DNA from: Humulus lupulus
Lineage: Eukaryota > Streptophyta > Magnoliopsida > Rosales > Cannabaceae
Direction: 5' to 3'
Length of the DNA stretch: 64,000 nt
Assembly: GCF_963169125.1 (NCBI RefSeq)
Contig: NC_084800.1
Span: 141,294,397 to 141,358,396 of the forward strand
The notes under the pieces are model-generated. The model had not been told where the DNA came from. It saw only the letters and a program-made list of their open reading frames with translations, and ran no database searches. A program made the position numbers and the translations under genes. This document shows, piece after piece, positions 31,640 through 43,682 of the stretch. Each line of letters begins with the position of its first letter. The first letter of the stretch is position 1.

Positions 31640-32760
31640 GCTAGCCGACACCAGGGTCGAGGCTAGAGATGATGAGCAGGGCCAAAATCATCTGCCAGTC
31701 CTTGAGAATTGGGAGCAGATACTTGTTGATATGCAGGCCAAGTTATAGAGTCAGGAAAAGCAGATTCGCTTTTTGAAACAGCAGGCTCCGTCAGGGAGTG
31801 CTTCACCTATTGTGCCACCTACTGTGGTACCAGCTGTACAGCCACCTGAGGTTGGAAACAGGTGGGAGCCACTTTATGAATGACTCAAGAGACAGCATCC
31901 TCCAACCTTTGAGGGAGGACTAGATCCACTGAAGGCTGAATAGTGATGAGTATGATCACCTCCATCCTGGACTTTATAAGGGTGGAAGGTAATGATAGGG
32001 TGCCTGTGCCACCTATATGCTTAGAGAGAATGCCCGTATTTGGTTGTAGGTGGCATCACAGACTCAGGATGTTTCTATTTTGAGTTGGGATATGTTCAAA
32101 GATCTGTTCAATCAGAAGTATTACAACATTGCCATCAGGGCAACAAAGGTGAATGAGTTCATGGGATTGGTATAGGGCAGCATGACATTTACTGAGTTTG
32201 CCCTAGAGTTCGATAGGCTAGCAAAGTTTACACCAGACTTAGTACCTACAGATGCAACTAGACAAGACAGGTTTGTTTAGGTTGTCCGAGATGCTATAAT
32301 TGCCTGAGATGTAACGATTGCATTAGTACCTGGATAGACGAATTATGCCCAGGCTGTTGAGAAGGCTCTTACTGGTGAGGAGGCAAAGAACAAGAACTGG
32401 AGGCAGAACGCTGCGAGACGGGATGTTCGCAGGGTAGTTCCTCCATATACAGGGTCCGGTAGGGGTGAAGTCCCCAATGATATGAAGAGGAAGACCCCTG
32501 ACACCTCGACCACTGCTGGTCCTGATAGGAGATGCCAGGATGTCTAGGGTGGCCGCCAGGGAGGCACTGAGACATGGAGGAGTTATCCAGAGTGTACAAG
32601 ATGCAAGAAGCGCCATCCAAGCAAATGTCAGGCAAAGGCTTGTTACTTGTGCGGGGTGGTTGGACACCTCAAGAAGGATTTCCCAACATTGAAGAAAGAG
32701 GAACCAGGGAAGGTGGACAACTTGACTCTAGCTCGAGTGTTCACCTTGATGCAGGCAGAG
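31640..32760 (+). pseudogene. gag: Gag of chromovirus C
   Basis: Conceptual reading in shifting frames shows the Tekay gag: a Gln-rich N-terminus, HPPTFEGGLDP, a tryptophan-containing core, YAQAVEKAL, then CTRCKKRHPSKC and the zinc knuckle CYLCGVVGHLKKDF. The last cysteine of the knuckle is changed to Phe. In-frame stops occur at 31746, 31881, 31941, 32173 and 32335, most at codons where relatives have Gln. Gag would form the particle and bind element RNA; this copy cannot. Confidence 0.75.
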
Positions 32761-33340
32761 GCCGAGGCTAGTCCCTCTGTAGTGACGAGTCAGCTTTCTA
32801 GTACTGGCCCTTCATATACTGTACTAATTGACTTTGGTGCTACACATTCATTTGTTTCTAGTAAAGTGATTGATAGATTGTGTAGACCTAGTGAGTACTA
32901 TACCGCGCGGTTTGGAACCATACTGCCTACAGTGGAGGTTGTAGTTTCTAGGAGATGGATTAGAGCATTGCCAGTGATTGTAGATGGTAGGGAAATATCA
33001 GTAGATTTGATTGAGTTGAGTATGGATGAGTTTGATATGATTTTAGGAATGGATTGTTTAGTTAGATATGTGACCACTATATATTTCAGGAAGAAGATGG
33101 TGACCTTTGAGCCTGAGGGTGAGGACCCCTTTGTTTTCATGGGTGTCGTGCATGGACCTCACATTCCCATGATATTAGCATTGAGGGCTAGGGACCTGTT
33201 ACAATGAGGTTGTATAGGTTTTCTAGCTAGTGTGGTGGATACCACTAGAGTTACACTAATGGGGCTGGGAGAGACCAGATTGGTACGCGAGTTCTTGGAT
33301 GTGTTTCTTGAGGATTTACAAGGACTGCTGCCGCACAGGG
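32761..33340 (+). pseudogene. Protease region of chromovirus C
   Basis: The retropepsin-like domain lies in an open stretch (32647-33207) with VLIDFGATHSFVS, SRRWIRALPVIVDG and DMILGMDCLVRY. The catalytic triplet, normally Asp-Ser-Gly, is Asp-Phe-Gly at 32830-32838, which should abolish activity. Element D keeps DSGATH at the same place. Confidence 0.8.
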
Positions 33341-34540
33341 AGATTATTTTGTCATTGAGTTAGCGCCGGGTATAGAGCCAGTGTCGAGGGCACCATATAG
33401 AATGGCTCTGACATAGTTGAAGAAGTTCAAGATACAGTTGCAAGAGCTTCTAGATTTGGGGTTTATCAGACCTAGCTTCTCGCATGGGGTGCTCCAATTC
33501 TGTTTGTGAAAAAGAAGGATGGGACTCTGCAAATATGTATAGACTACAAGGAGTTGAACAAGTTGACCATTAAGAACAAGTATCCCTTACCAAGGATCAA
33601 TGACCTATTCGATCAGCTTCAAGGAAAGATGATATTCTCGAAGATTGATCTTCGATCTGGTTATCATTAGCTGAGGATCAAGGACGAGGATATTTCGAAG
33701 ATGTTCCGTACAAGGTATGGGCATTATGAGTTCTTGGTCATGTCGTTTGGTTTAACCATTGCCACAACAGCGTTTATAGATCTGATAAACAGGGTGTCCA
33801 AGGATTTCTTGGATCAGTATGTGATTTTCTTCATTCACGACATCTTGATTCACTCCAGTTTAGAGGCAGAGCATGAGCAGCATCTCTGATAGGTATTACA
33901 GAGATTGATAGAACATCGGTTGTATGCTAAGTTTAAGAAGTGCGAGTTCTGGCTGCCAGAAGTGGCATTTCTTGGACATATTGTTGGTGGAGATTGGATT
34001 AAGGTGGATCCATCTAAGGTAGAGGCAATAGGGATTGGTCGAAGCCAAGGAATGCTTTAGACGTTAGGAGCTTCCTTGGGTTAGCGGGATATTACAGACG
34101 GTTCATGGAAGGCTTTCCGAAGATTGCCACACCGATGGCAGAATTGACACGGAAGAATCAGAAGTTCACCTGGTCAGACAAGTGTGAGAATAACTTCAAG
34201 GAACTGAAGCGACAGATGATTATTACTCCTATGTTGAATCTTCCTTCGGAGGAAGGAAAGTTTGTAGTGTACTGTGACGCATCGAGGTTGGGGTTGGGAT
34301 GCGTGTTGATGTAGAATGAGAAGGTTATCGCCTATGCGTTATGGCAGTTGAAGGATTATGAGTAGCGGTACCTTACCCATGATCTAGAGTTGGTAGCGGT
34401 TGTATTCGCACTGAAAGTTTGGTGACATTACTTGTATGGAGAGAATTGTGAGATATACACAGATCACAAGAGCTTGAAGTATTTCTTAACCTAGAAGGAC
34501 TTGAATATGAGACATAGACATTGGTTGTAATTGGTGAAGG
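33341..34540 (+). pseudogene. RT and RNase H of chromovirus C
   Basis: Recognisable blocks: [20 protein letters not shown] (33570-33625), a DLRSGYH block followed by a stop at 33668, [14 protein letters not shown] (33715-33757), then [10 protein letters not shown] where the catalytic Asp-Asp pair is His-Asp (33826-33855). The RNase H portion follows (34105-34400, [24 protein letters not shown]) with stops at 34312, 34363 and 34492. At all three, relatives have Gln. It is inactive. Confidence 0.8.
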
Positions 34541-36190
34541 ACTATGATTGTGATATCCTTTACGACCCAAGGAAAGACAATGTAGTGGCAGATGTGTTGA
34601 GCCGGAGGGGCCCGGGACAGTTATTTAGCTCTAAACATATATCAAAGGAGTTGGCAGAGGAGATGGCTAAAGCGAGGATAGAGCTGGTTGTGGGTTGGTT
34701 GGCCAATATTACTCTACAGTCGGCCCTTCTAAAGAGGATAAGGGAGGGTCAGATGGATGAAAAATATTTGCAAGAGGTTAGAGGGAATGTCCTAGCTGGA
34801 GTGGCTAAGGATAATTCCATTTCAGAGACTGGTTTACTACGGTACAATGATCGGATCTGTATTCCGATGGATATGGGTATTAGACGAGAGATACTTGACA
34901 AATCCCATACTACACCCTACTCACTCCATCTAGGTACCACAAAGATTCATCAAGATCTACGGACTTTATATTGGTGGCCTGGGATGAAAAAGAATGTAGT
35001 AGAGTACGTGCCAAGTGTTTAACCTGTCAGCAGGTGAAGTCTAAGCATTAGCGACCAGCAGGGTTGCTACAACCTTCAAGTTTTCCTGAGTGGAAGTGGG
35101 GAGACATTGCTATGGATTAAGTGGGAGGTTTACCCAGGATAGTGAGCCTACATGACTCAGTTTGGGTGATAGTAGATAGATACACCAAATCAGCTCACTG
35201 GCAGAAAGTAGATAGATACACCAAATTAGCTCAATTCTCTCCACACAGTAGAGCTATCATGTGGATCAATACGCGGAGTTGTACATGAGGGAGATTGTAT
35301 GTCGTCATGGGGTTCCTATATCTATAGTATCGGATCGGGATCCCATATTTACTTCCAAGTTTTGGGGTGGTTTGCAAAAGGCTATGGGGACTTAGTTGAT
35401 GTTCAGTACAACATTTCATCCACAAACAGACGGACAGTCTGAGAGGACAATTCAGGTATTGGAAGACATGCTTAGAGCGTGTGTGTTAGACTTCATGGGG
35501 TCTTGGAGTAAGTACCTCCCGTTGATTGAATTTTCATACAACAATAGTTATCAATCAACGATTGGAGTAGCTCTATACGAGATGTTGTATGGAAGGATAT
35601 GTAGATCACCCATTCATTTTGATGAGATGGGTGAGAGGAAGTATTTGGGACCAGAGATGGTTTAGAAGACTAGTGAAGCTAAAGAGATGATCCGAGCTCG
35701 AATGCTCGCTTCATAGAGCATACAGAAAAGCTACGCTGATCCTAAGCGTAGGGATGTGGAGTTCCATGTAGGGGACCATGTCTTTCAGCGAGTTTCACCA
35801 TTACAAGGGGTGAAGAGGTTTGGGAAAAGGGGCAAGTTGCGCCCTAGATTCATAGGACCTTTTGAGATCCAAGAGAGGATCGGGCATGTAGCCTACAGAT
35901 TGGCTCTGCCACCATCATTATCAAGAGTTCATGATGTATACCACATCTCTATGCTACGGAAGCACATCTCAGATACGACTCATGTGTTGAGATATGAGGA
36001 TCTGTAGTTACAGACATATTTATCATATGAGGAGTGACCAGTACAGATCCTAGATTGTAAAGATAAGGTTCTGAGGAACAAGACGATTCCTCTAGTCAAA
36101 GTATTATGGATGAATAGCAGGGTCGAGGAAGCAACTTGGGAGCTTGAGTCAGCTATGCAGGATCAATATCCCAATTTATTCAGGTAAATT
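34541..36190 (+). pseudogene. Integrase and chromodomain of chromovirus C
   Basis: The open stretch at 34531-35022 holds the RNase H-integrase linker (NVVADVLSRR) and the integrase zinc-binding region ending LRTLYWWPGMKKNVVEYV. The core follows in broken frames, then FSTTFHPQTDGQSERTIQ (35396-35665) with the third catalytic acidic residue. The C-terminal part (35756-36007) carries VGDHVFQRVSP and GPFEIQERIG. After a stop at 36005 a chromodomain-like segment is readable (VQILD...VLWMNSRVEEATWELES, 36040-36160). Chromodomains of this clade bind methylated histone and steer insertion to heterochromatin, in line with the nesting seen here. Confidence 0.82.
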
Positions 36191-36207
36191 TTGATGACAA
36201 AATTCTC

Positions 36208-36223
36208 AGTAGGAGGGGAAAGT
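36208..36223 (+). other. Polypurine tract of chromovirus C
   Basis: AGTAGGAGGGGAAAGT ends directly at the 3' LTR start TGTAACTACCC. Confidence 0.85.
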
Positions 36224-38476
36224 TGTAACTACCCAAAATGGCTAATAGGGTTTAGTGCCTTGAATAGCATGCTAGGAGGGCATAATTGGATATGTGTGTT
36301 TAATTGGTTAAATGTGTGACTATGTGGCATGCATGATTTATGTGATTATGGAATGTATTATAGGCATGCTTATGAGTATTAGATATGCATGTGTGCCCTT
36401 TACTGTTTATAAAGGCATATTTGTAATTTTGGCTCGTTAAGGGCACAAATGTGATTATATGAGATAAATGGTTGAGACCACATTATTATGTAGATGTATT
36501 TTTAGTATATGACTCGAGACGATCCTAGTGAGTGGATTAGCAAAATAGTCATCGCGTGGTTTAATACCCGGCTCGGGGTAAGCTTACGGGTATTTTGGGA
36601 ACTTGGAATATATCTTGGGGTTTATTGGGTAACAAGTGAGTTTTTGGTAATTAGTTGGGCATGACGGAATTAATTGGCAATTCGTAGGATGACACGAGGA
36701 ATTAGCGGGAATTGGGGGGAAAATGATCATTTTTCCCTTAAGGGCAACTAAGAGGCTAAGTTGGGCAGTTAGGACTTTTTGGTCAAAGGATAAGCTTAAT
36801 ATGATTTAGGAAAAATAGCCAGAACTTACCTGATAACTACATAACGATCCCTCTCTCACCATAAACATTTTCTCATTCCCTCTCTAGAACTCAAGGGAAA
36901 TTCTGAGATTTGAAGGAGAAAATCTGTGGATTCAAGCTGAGAATTGAACTGAAGGTAGTTGGGAAATTAACGCTAGGCAACTGAGTAACTTTTGGGATCT
37001 AAGCTACGAATTTATGTAAGATTTCAGGTCCTAATCTGTTGAATTTCGCTGAATCATTGTTGAGTTTAAAGCTTGCATAAATTCTGGGTTTTAGCTGATT
37101 TTGGGTGTTTAATTGGTATAAGAATTGGTTTATAGGCTAGTTATGATATTTAGGATGTAAGGATGAAATTCTGGGTTCAGTTCTGAGTTTGGTTGAAGGT
37201 TTGGGTTGGATTTTAAGGTCAAGGCTTGAGGGAAATGCTGAAAAAAGGAGGGAATTTTTGGGTTTGGGGCCACGGGGCGCGGCCCTGTTCTTCAAGCGCC
37301 GCGGCCCGCGTGCTTGAAGAGGCTGGATGCCTCTGTTCGCTAGGTGTGCCGCAACCCATGGGGTTGCAAGTCGCAGCCCATGCCCTCCATCATGGAGGGT
37401 CTGTCCTCTGTCTAAGGGGGAGGCCACGACCCTTAAGGACAATTCACGACCCTAAATAGGAAATAAAGGGCAGGTAAGGTTTTAGGCTTGGGGAGGCTCG
37501 AGGATTCAAACCTAAGCACTCGAGGCAAATTCTACTACCCAGTTTAGTAGAATTCGAGGTCCCGGAGGCTGGTATTTGTTTCCTAAACATTTATTTGGAT
37601 TAGAAATTGATAGTTACCCATTGTTATTGTGACTAGAATTATCGATAAGGCTCAGGATTGATGATCGTGCTAGAGACCGCTCTTTATTTATCGGTCGTGA
37701 TTCGAGGTAAGAAAACTGCACCCATGTCGCAGTGAATAAGACTAAGGTTCCCAGTAATTGAATATATGTACTGTGTGATTATATGGTTGTTATGCGTTAT
37801 ATGAAAGTATGACATAAGGTTGTTGGGGCTGATGATAAGTAGACTGAACGTAGCTCGGCCTAAGCGAGTCGGGATCAGCTAGATAAACAGAGGGCTCAGC
37901 CTAAGGGCGTCGACCCAGAACATTTGTATTACTGATTGAGATGTATGATTGAGAATATATGTTTACCATTATTTAGCTTAATGCGTGTACTCTGCTGAAT
38001 AATTGAACTAGTTGGATTAAAGTTGATTGAATGCTATTGTTGCCATATGCGTTTGATGTTTATTGTTTTCTTGTTGGGCCTTGGCTCACAGGTGCTACGT
38101 GGTGCAGGTAAAGGGAAAGGGAAATTGGACCAACCATGAGTTGGAGAGCTCTAGGGGTAGAATGTACATTGTCAGTTGCTCGACCGCCACAGCCGAGGGA
38201 AATTACAGGAATAGAACTCTAAATTGTAATTTTCCATTAGACTGGCTTTTGTTGTTACAACTTTTGGGAGTTGTATTTACCACTTATACCCTATTTTTGG
38301 GATCCCATGTATCAAAAATTTGTTTTAATGAAAATTAATCGCTTATGATCAAAATCTTTAACCCTAGCCTATTAGTTCACTTTAGGATCACATTTACGTC
38401 TAAACGACTTGATTCCCAAGTCTTGCACTATTTTAAAATACACAGTGTAATGGTCTTGGTTATCCAGGGCATTACA
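36224..38476 (+). repeat. 3' LTR of chromovirus C
   Basis: The complete 2253-bp LTR runs TGTAACTACCC to GGGCATTACA. The core is at 38068-38120, the GC-rich block at 37265-37400 and GGGATCCCA near 38299. The 101-residue frame at 37137-37442 is the GC-rich block, not a gene. Confidence 0.92.
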
Positions 38477-38811
38477 ATTTATGTTTGTGAATATGAATTT
38501 AATTATGGAGTAGTTTTCTTTGTAGTTAAGGGTTATTTCAATACCCTAGACATGATATCTTGAATGCAATTATAAATCTTATTCTTTCTATTACCTTATA
38601 TTAAATTACTTCTATTTTTCTACTTGATTGCCATGGATCTTGTAAAATCTTGTTTAGACGCTAATTAGGGTTTTGCATTATTCTACTATCATCTTAGGAT
38701 TTCTATTCCCCTATTAGTTTAGGATTCTAAGTAGAGTTATAAAATGTAATTAGGGTATTGTGACGGGTATCTTGATTGTAATGAAAAATAGAACCTAGGC
38801 TAAATGAATTG
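38477..38811. other. Unassigned 335-bp segment between two elements
   Basis: AT-rich sequence between the 3' LTR of C and the 5' LTR of D. It has no LTR motif, no open frame and no similarity to other parts of the window that I can see. It may be a remnant of the DNA present before the insertions, or part of a decayed element. Confidence 0.5.
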
Positions 38812-39429
38812 TGTAGCGTCCCTAATTTACTAATAAGGCTTAGGGCCTTCATTATCATATCGGGAGGGCAATAATTGATTTAGTTGTGTTAATATGTTAA
38901 TTTGGTGATTATATGATTTGAAATGCATGTTTAGGTGAATTAAATATGCACGTGGGCCCCATTTGGCTATTAGGGGCATATCTGTAATTTTAGCACGTTA
39001 AGGGCATAAATATAATATTTGTGTATATTGTCCTTGACACCATGAGTGAGTGGTGATATATTTTGGATGTACGATCCGAGACGGTCCAAGGGAACAATTT
39101 AGTTAAATCGAATACCTGGCTCGGGAGGAGTCTAGGGGTATTTTGGGAAAATAATATGCGTTTCGGCTATATCGAGTAACAGGTAGTAGTTAAGTAATTA
39201 TTTTGACATGGCAGGATTAAATGGGGATTTATAGGAACACTCGAGGAATTAGTGGGGAATGGAAAATGATGGGATTGCCCATGGTGGCACTTGAGGATTA
39301 GGATTGACATAAGGGTATTATGGACTTTTGGCTAAGGGTTATACTTAGATTCTTTGGGTATCTGAGACCCTAGAACCACTGAGAAGAAAACAGAACGAAA
39401 AGGAAAACAAAAGAAACATTCCCAACACA

Positions 39430-39490
<61 letters not shown>

Positions 39491-41064
39491 GTGGCGATGA
39501 AGGTTTGGAGAAAACCTTGAGGATTTAGGCTAAAGGATTAGTGGATTGGAAGCTTGAAGACTTAGGGAATCAGTTTAGGGACAGAATTAAGTGCAGAGGT
39601 AAGCTTCTTTACTTGATCTTGCTGTTGAATTTATCTTAGAACCTTAGGCTTGCATGAAAATGGATTTTAAGTTTGATTATGGATGTTTACTGAGTATATG
39701 GGGTTGTCTATGGATATGTTGTGATGTCTAAGGTATGTGAATAAGGAATCCAAACTTAATTCAAGGTTTAGTAGGTGTTTGGGCTCATAATTTAAGGGTT
39801 AGGTTTGGGGAAATGTGCTGATAAAATGGTGATTTTCTGGGTTTGGGGGCTCAGGCTGCGGCCCTGTTCTTTAGGCGTCGTGGCCCTTGTGTTGGAAGAG
39901 GCTGGAAGGCCTCTGTTTTCCTTAGGCACACCGTGACCCTAGGGGTGTAGGTCGCAGCCCATGTTCCTCAGCAGGGAGGGCCTTGCCCTCTGACCAAGTA
40001 GTGGGCCGCGGCCCTAAGGGCATGACATGCCCTAAATGGAAAAAGGTGGGAAATTAAGGTTTTATGGCTTGGGAACTAGAATGTTAATGATTGTGAAGAA
40101 TTCTACTACCCGGTTTAGTGGAATTCAAGGTCATAGAGGCTAGATTAATATTTCGAAGTTATTTATTGGTTTTGAATTTGATGGATGGTTATTATAAATG
40201 CATTGTGATTAGGTTTTTATCAAGGCTCGGGTTTTCATGCATTGTGATTAGGTGCTCAGATAGCTTGGTAAACAGGTAAGAAAACTATTGTACCCGTAGA
40301 GTAGGGCGTGGCTCAATTGTTTAAATTGCAGGGCATAGCCCTAATGTTTATGTTTAGTATAGGTTTAAATATTTGTCAATGTTATGCTATGTAACGCATA
40401 TTTGTGAGGGAACGATGAAGGCTGCGAACTTTAGGAAGGCGAGTACGGCAAGAGGCCGTGATCAACATTGAGCATGATGAGTGTAGGTCATTAGGGCAAG
40501 ACCCTCCTAGGGTGCTGGAGCAACCCTCTCGGTGAAGACCGCGAACCCAAGGCCTGGTAAAGCGCCTGGGACGGCGTTGGCCGCTATGTGTTTAGCATGT
40601 AGGCTATTTTGTTGTATGTTGTGGATAGTTATGCATATGTTATATGTTTTGTGTTGAGTTTTCTTGCTGGGCTTCGGCTCACGGGTGATCTATTGTGCAG
40701 GTAAGGGCAAGGGAAAGGTCAACCAACCATGAGTAAGGAGAGCGTGGAGCGACGGGTACATGTTCGGCCTGCCTGGCTGCCACAGCCAGGGTTATTTTTG
40801 GGAAAATGTATTGTAATAGTTGTTTTGTCGCCTAAGTCGACCATGTGTATATTTTGATTTGTAATGTATTTTCTAAACAGTATTTTTGGATCCCAACTGT
40901 AAAACTTTCTATAATCTCAATGAATGTCCAAATGTTTTTGAATTTCTGTCATTTAACGAGTTAACTACAGTTTAGTCACACTTTTAACCTAAAACCTCAA
41001 TTAGCGAGCTATTGGCACATTTTTAACTCACATAGTAACAACTCTAAGGAAGTATGGCGTTACA
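38812..41064 (+). repeat. 5' LTR of chromovirus D
   Basis: TGTAGCGTCCC to GGCGTTACA, 2253 bp, then ACTTGGTATCAGAG. The core is at 40665-40715. It contains a long CT run at 39429-39487. The left flank is AATTG; the matching duplication is not in the window. Confidence 0.9.
39429..39487 (+). repeat. (CT)n microsatellite
   Basis: About 29 CT dinucleotides without interruption, preceded by ACACACA, within the LTR of D. Confidence 0.97.
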
Positions 41065-41067
41065 ACT

Positions 41068-41078
41068 TGGTATCAGAG
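41068..41078 (+). other. Primer-binding site of chromovirus D
   Basis: TGGTATCAGAG follows the LTR end by three bases (initiator tRNA-Met type). The next base is T instead of the expected C. Confidence 0.88.
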
Positions 41079-41367
41079 TGAGCCACGGTTTATGGTCCCT
41101 GGAGATTGACCGAACAAGTACGCTCGCTGCCAGTGACAAGATCGACTCAGGGTTGGGTTGTATTTAATGAATTATATGTTTAATTGCTTCCTTGAGTGCC
41201 CTGTTTGCCTGAATATATAGATAGAGCATGATGAATATGTTAATATATGCATGATGTTAGGGCATGGCCCCCTTAATTGTTATGTGCTATCAGTGATATG
41301 TATATTTGTTGGTTGTGATTGGTCGATGATATTGGGAGGTGGTTTTGGATGTTGTTATCATTCATGA

Positions 41368-43642
41368 TGTAACAACCCAAAATTACTAATAAGGCTTAAG
41401 GGCCTTGATTAGTGTGCCAAGAGGGCATAATTGGTTTATGTGTGAATTTATTAGTTTAATGCATGATTTTATGATAAGCATGCTTGTATGGTTATATGAA
41501 TGTAAATGCGATTATATGTTATATTTTTTAGAACCACATTATTAGTGGGTAAAACTGCAGCATGCAATTTGGGCGATCCTAGGGAGCTAGTTAGCGGGAA
41601 AGTCACAACGGGGCTTAATACTTGACTTTGGGCAAGTCAAGGGGTATTTTTAGGTATTGGATGGTTATTTAGGTTACCGGGTTATGGAAATAAATAATTG
41701 GAGATATATTTGAGGTTAGGAAGTCTAGGTGGGAATACTGGGGAATTTTACCATTTTTTCCCTCGGGGACGTTTCCGGCACCCTGAGCCCCATGATTAAC
41801 TTAATTGCCTAAGAATAGACAAAGTAAAAAATAGAATTCAGTGGAACATTAGGAACCGACCTTCTCTCCTTTCCTCTTTCTCTCTCAAAGGAAACCAAGG
41901 GAAATTCAGCTGAAAACTCTATGATTTGAGCTAGAGTTTTGAGGGAATAGCTCAATTTTAGCTAAGGGACTCAACCAGGACTGAGGTAAGGATTGAATCA
42001 CACTTTTTGTTGTTAAATTCTGTGGTTTTGATTGAGTTCTAAGAGGTTTTTGGGTTTTGAAATTGAAGACTGAATTGAAGCTAGGAACTTGGAAGTTAGC
42101 TCGGAAATTGCTTAAAGAATTAATTCTGCGGTGAAGGTAAGCTCGAATTTATGATTTAATATTTGAATTCTGATGTTTTCTTGGCTGGTTTTAGTGTTCT
42201 TAAGCTTTTGGGTTTTAGAGATTGAAGTGGGGTTTTGATGAGTTATTAGGCTAGGTTTTCGCTGGATTGTGTTGCTGGAACCTTGTTAGAAGCTCTGTGA
42301 TAGTTGAGTTATGGAATTAGGATGGTTTTGGATGGTTTTGAGTGAGGTTTGAGAGTTAAAAATGGAGGTTTTTCTGGGTTCGAAGGGGTCAGGCCACGGC
42401 ATAGTTCTTGGTGAATCGCGGCCCTCTGAAGTTGATGCATGTAAAGGAAGGAGGGCGGGCCACAGCATGGGGCTTGTAGGGCCGCGACCCGTGTCTGGTT
42501 CTGAGCATGGGAGGGCTCTGTTTGAAGGTCATGCCGTGGCATGGGAGGCTAGAGCCGCGACCCTTAAGGGAATTTGGGATTTTGGGATTTTAAGCATGGG
42601 AATTTAACCTAGGCTCGGGATCGAATCTACTACCGTGTTTGGTGGAATTCGATGTTCCAGAGACTAGAACCTTACTTAGAAGCCCTTTTACAATTATTAA
42701 TGGTATCCCTTATCTTAGTTGTGACTAGGTATAAGCTAGGGGCTTGGGAAACGAATCATGCTCAAGAGGCATCTTGCGTAACCAGTACATTTGGAAACTA
42801 AAGGTAAGAAAACTACACTCGGTTGTGGATTTATAATGGGACTAAGGGTTCCCTATTTTGTATCCTTTGTGAAGGATGGTATTATGCCATGTAAATAGTA
42901 AACAAAAGACCTAAGAGTAGCGCACAAGGCGCGGCTCAGCCACTGGTAGCTGAGGACAATTTATTATACACTGAACTCGGTTTAAGCGGGCCGGAGTCAG
43001 TGGGATAACCAGACGGTACAACCTAAGGTGTCGACCCTGATTACTGTGTGATTTGATTGTTATTATTGATTGGTGGATTGTTATGCTGTATAGCTGGGTG
43101 TTGACTAGCTGAATCTTTGGTTGAATCTTCATGCTTTGTGATTATTGTGGTATGTTAAGTGCATAAACATGCTTAAAGGGGTTATCCAAATGTTATTGTT
43201 TCTTGTTATATAATATGATATGTTTTCTTGCTGGGCCTTGGCTCACGGGTGCTTCGTGGTGCAGGTAAAGGCAAGGGCAAGCTTGATCAGCCCTGATTTG
43301 GAGAGCTCTAAGGGCAGAATGTACATGATCAGCTGCTCAGCCGCCACGGTTGAGAGGGAGATAGGAACAAGAGAACCAGAAACGTCTGTTTTCCCTTAGA
43401 GTGGCTAATGGTTGTTTGAACTCTGGAAATTTTGTAAACTGACTTTTGAACGCTGTTCCTTTTTTTGGTCCCATGTGTAAAAATGTTTAGTTATATGAAA
43501 TGTACCCTTTTGAGACCAAAACCTTTTAACCCTAGTTCATTAGTGGTTTTTATATCACATTTTTCACTAAATGACTTGATTAGCAAGTCCTACACCTTTA
43601 TAAGTACACAGTGTAGCGGTCTTTGCTATCCAGGGCGTTACA
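41368..43642 (+). mobile_element. Solo Tekay-type LTR (E) in leader of D
   Basis: TGTAACAACCC to GGGCGTTACA, 2275 bp, flanked by a perfect CATGA duplication (41363-41367 and 43643-43647). The core is at 43226-43280 and the GC-rich block at 42395-42565. No internal region is present. Short frames inside are LTR sequence. Confidence 0.93.
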
Positions 43643-43682
43643 CATGATGTACATCGTTATTGGTTACAGGAATTTTGTAGTG

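Larger units (their letters stand above)
29354..38476 (+). mobile_element. Tekay chromovirus C, nearly complete but decayed
   Basis: Order: 5' LTR lacking about its first 360 bp (29354-31236), initiator-Met primer site (31240-31251), gag, protease, RT, RNase H, integrase, chromodomain, polypurine tract (36208-36223) and complete 3' LTR (36224-38476). The LTRs differ at roughly 9 percent of positions in a 330-bp comparison, so the insertion is old. Many stops, an altered protease and an altered RT active site make it inactive. No target duplication is recoverable because the 5' end is lost. Confidence 0.9.

Noticed and set aside
33341..36190. Integrated pararetrovirus (caulimovirus-like) because of RT and RNase H
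   Set aside because: Integrase, LTRs, initiator-Met primer site and chromodomain are present, and no movement-protein signal is seen; it is a Ty3/gypsy chromovirus.
28583..38476. Single element bounded by inverted LTRs with a target duplication
   Set aside because: Flanks GTTTT and ATTTA do not match and the two LTRs are of different subfamilies.
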